Below are positions 14,206 to 15,156 of a DNA stretch of 15,156 nucleotides, one piece after another. Source of the DNA: JAZMZS01 sp045586105 (GTDB taxonomy: Bacteria; Bacillota; Clostridia; Oscillospirales; CAG-272). The notes under the pieces were generated by a model. That model was not told where the DNA came from, made no database searches, and was given only the letters and a program-made list of their open reading frames with translations. Both the position numbers and the translations under genes were made by a program. Each line of letters opens with the position of its first letter. The stretch's first letter is position 1. The stretch is taken from contig JAZMZS010000002.1 in the NCBI GenBank assembly GCA_045586105.1, positions 1 to 15,156 on the forward strand. The letters are read 5' to 3'.

Positions 14206-15156
14206 ATGGCAGAAAAGAAATATATAATTGATAATGCCGAACTGATGGCAGAGTGGGATTGGGAAAAGAATAACGAGTTGGGTTTTGACCCTAAAACATT
14301 AACTCTTGGAAACAAGAAAATAGTTTGGTGGAAATGTCAAATAGGACACGAGTGGCAAACAGCGGTATCTAATAGAAGCAAAGGCTCTGGTTGCCCGTAT
14401 TGTTCAGGCAGATATGCCATTAAAGGCGAAAATGATTTAGAAACGATTAATCCAACTTTAGCAAAAGAATGGAATTATGAAAAGAATAATGAATTAACTC
14501 CTGCAGATGTTTTACCTAGTAGTAATAAAAAAGTCTGGTGGAAGTGTAGTGCAGGACACGAGTGGCAAGCAATCATAGCAAACAGAAGTAAAGGACGAAA
14601 ATGCCCGTATTGCTCTAACAAAAAAGTTTTAAAAGGCGAAAACGATTTAGAAACAGTCAACCCCACTTTAGGAAAAGAGTGGAATTATATGAAAAACGGT
14701 GATTTAAAGCCAAACAGTTTTTCTTCGAACAGTGGACAAAAAGTCTGGTGGAAATGTAACAAAGGGCACGAGTGGCTGGCTACTATAGATAGCAGAAACA
14801 AAGGACATGGTTGTCCGTATTGTGCCGGGCAAAAGGCTTTGAAAGGCGAAAACGACCTGCAAACAGTTAATCCTAATTTATCAAAAGAATGGAATTATGA
14901 AAAGAACAATGGGTTAACCCCTATGAATGTTTTACCAAGCAGTAATAAAAAAGTTTGGTGGAAATGTAAGAAAGGCCATGAGTGGCAAGCAACGATTACT
15001 AATAGAAATAAAGGGATTGGATGCCCAGTTTGTAATTCTGAACGAAACACCTCTTTCCCCGAATTTGCAATTGTATATTATCTAAAAAAATATGGCTTGG
15101 ATGTATTACACTCGTATAGAGGACAAGGTTATGAATTAGATATTTATATTCCATCA
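14206..15156 (+). CDS. Tandem zinc-ribbon (DUF4379-like) protein with nuclease-like C-terminal domain, partial
   Basis: This open frame has no stop before the right edge; 317 codons are visible. Four zinc-ribbon units repeat with an exact 70-residue period. WWKC occurs at 41, 111, 181 and 251, each followed by GHEW and then CPxC (C63/C66, C133/C136, C203/C206, C273/C276), giving C-x3-H-x14-C-x2-C. Between units come KGENDL and a KEWNY helix. Such units are known as DUF4379, or 'zinc-ribbon domain', from phage, plasmid and defence-associated proteins. After the last ribbon, SFPEFAIVYYLKKYG (283-297) and GYELDIYIPS (308-317) match the start of a Vsr-like/PD-(D/E)XK fold, with E286 and D312 as candidate metal ligands. 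The start has GAGGTG 8 nt upstream. The gene is visibly more AT-rich than the repair operon, which suggests transfer. The likely role is DNA binding and cleavage; this is inference. Confidence 0.85.
   Translation, partial: MAEKKYIIDNAELMAEWDWEKNNELGFDPKTLTLGNKKIVWWKCQIGHEWQTAVSNRSKGSGCPYCSGRYAIKGENDLETINPTLAKEWNYEKNNELTPADVLPSSNKKVWWKCSAGHEWQAIIANRSKGRKCPYCSNKKVLKGENDLETVNPTLGKEWNYMKNGDLKPNSFSSNSGQKVWWKCNKGHEWLATIDSRNKGHGCPYCAGQKALKGENDLQTVNPNLSKEWNYEKNNGLTPMNVLPSSNKKVWWKCKKGHEWQATITNRNKGIGCPVCNSERNTSFPEFAIVYYLKKYGLDVLHSYRGQGYELDIYIPS

Noticed and set aside
14326..15030. Regular 210-bp direct repeats considered as a CRISPR-like or satellite array
   Set aside because: The repeats are in frame, degenerate at synonymous sites and encode zinc ribbons; they are protein-domain repeats.

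Overview
The window looks like a stretch of chromosome from a Bacillota bacterium, probably a Clostridia-type organism. The signs are an AddAB (not RecBCD) recombination nuclease, a type II pantothenate kinase, SigA-type promoters that all have 17-nt spacers, strong AGGAGG-like ribosome sites, tRNA genes with an encoded CCA, and intrinsic terminators closing most transcription units. I cannot name a genus from the sequence alone.

Layout, left to right. (1) 1-452, minus strand: the N-terminal 150 residues of the 16S rRNA dimethyltransferase KsgA/RsmA, running off the left edge. (2) 471-637: a tRNA-Thr(CGT) gene with a perfect consensus promoter and its own terminator. (3) 694-2326: a single-gene unit for an unrecognised membrane protein with an exported N-terminal domain, one transmembrane helix and a cytoplasmic C-terminal zinc ribbon. 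(4) 2421-3812: a single-gene unit for an intracellular clan GH-A (GH5-like) glycoside hydrolase. (5) 3823-13178, minus strand: a long transcription unit, queG - addB - addA - aroK, followed by coaW, which has its own consensus promoter inside the end of aroK. The queG/addB and addB/addA junctions are one-base TAATG stop/start overlaps, so translational coupling is likely; coupling would help keep the two subunits of the AddAB complex in balance. A bidirectional terminator (3781-3812) separates the convergent GH and coaW genes. (6) 13187-13572: a mostly non-coding gap with a possible 28-residue small ORF and a tRNA promoter. (7) 13573-15156: a disturbed, increasingly AT-rich accessory region. 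It contains the 5' half of a broken tRNA-Pro(TGG), about 160 bp of repeat-rich attachment-site-like sequence, a complete second tRNA-Pro(TGG), two terminator hairpins around an AT-rich inverted repeat, and the first 317 codons of a tandem zinc-ribbon protein that enters a nuclease-like C-terminal domain at the window edge.

Most of the window is ordinary housekeeping: ribosome maturation, tRNA supply and modification, double-strand-break repair, aromatic amino acid and CoA precursor synthesis. The part most likely to hold something new is the right end. There a tRNA-Pro gene appears to have been used as an integration site, and the cargo begins with a protein of four exact 70-residue zinc-ribbon units joined to what looks like a PD-(D/E)XK / Vsr-like domain. 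That suggests a DNA-targeting defence or mobile-element protein, but the window ends before the decisive residues.
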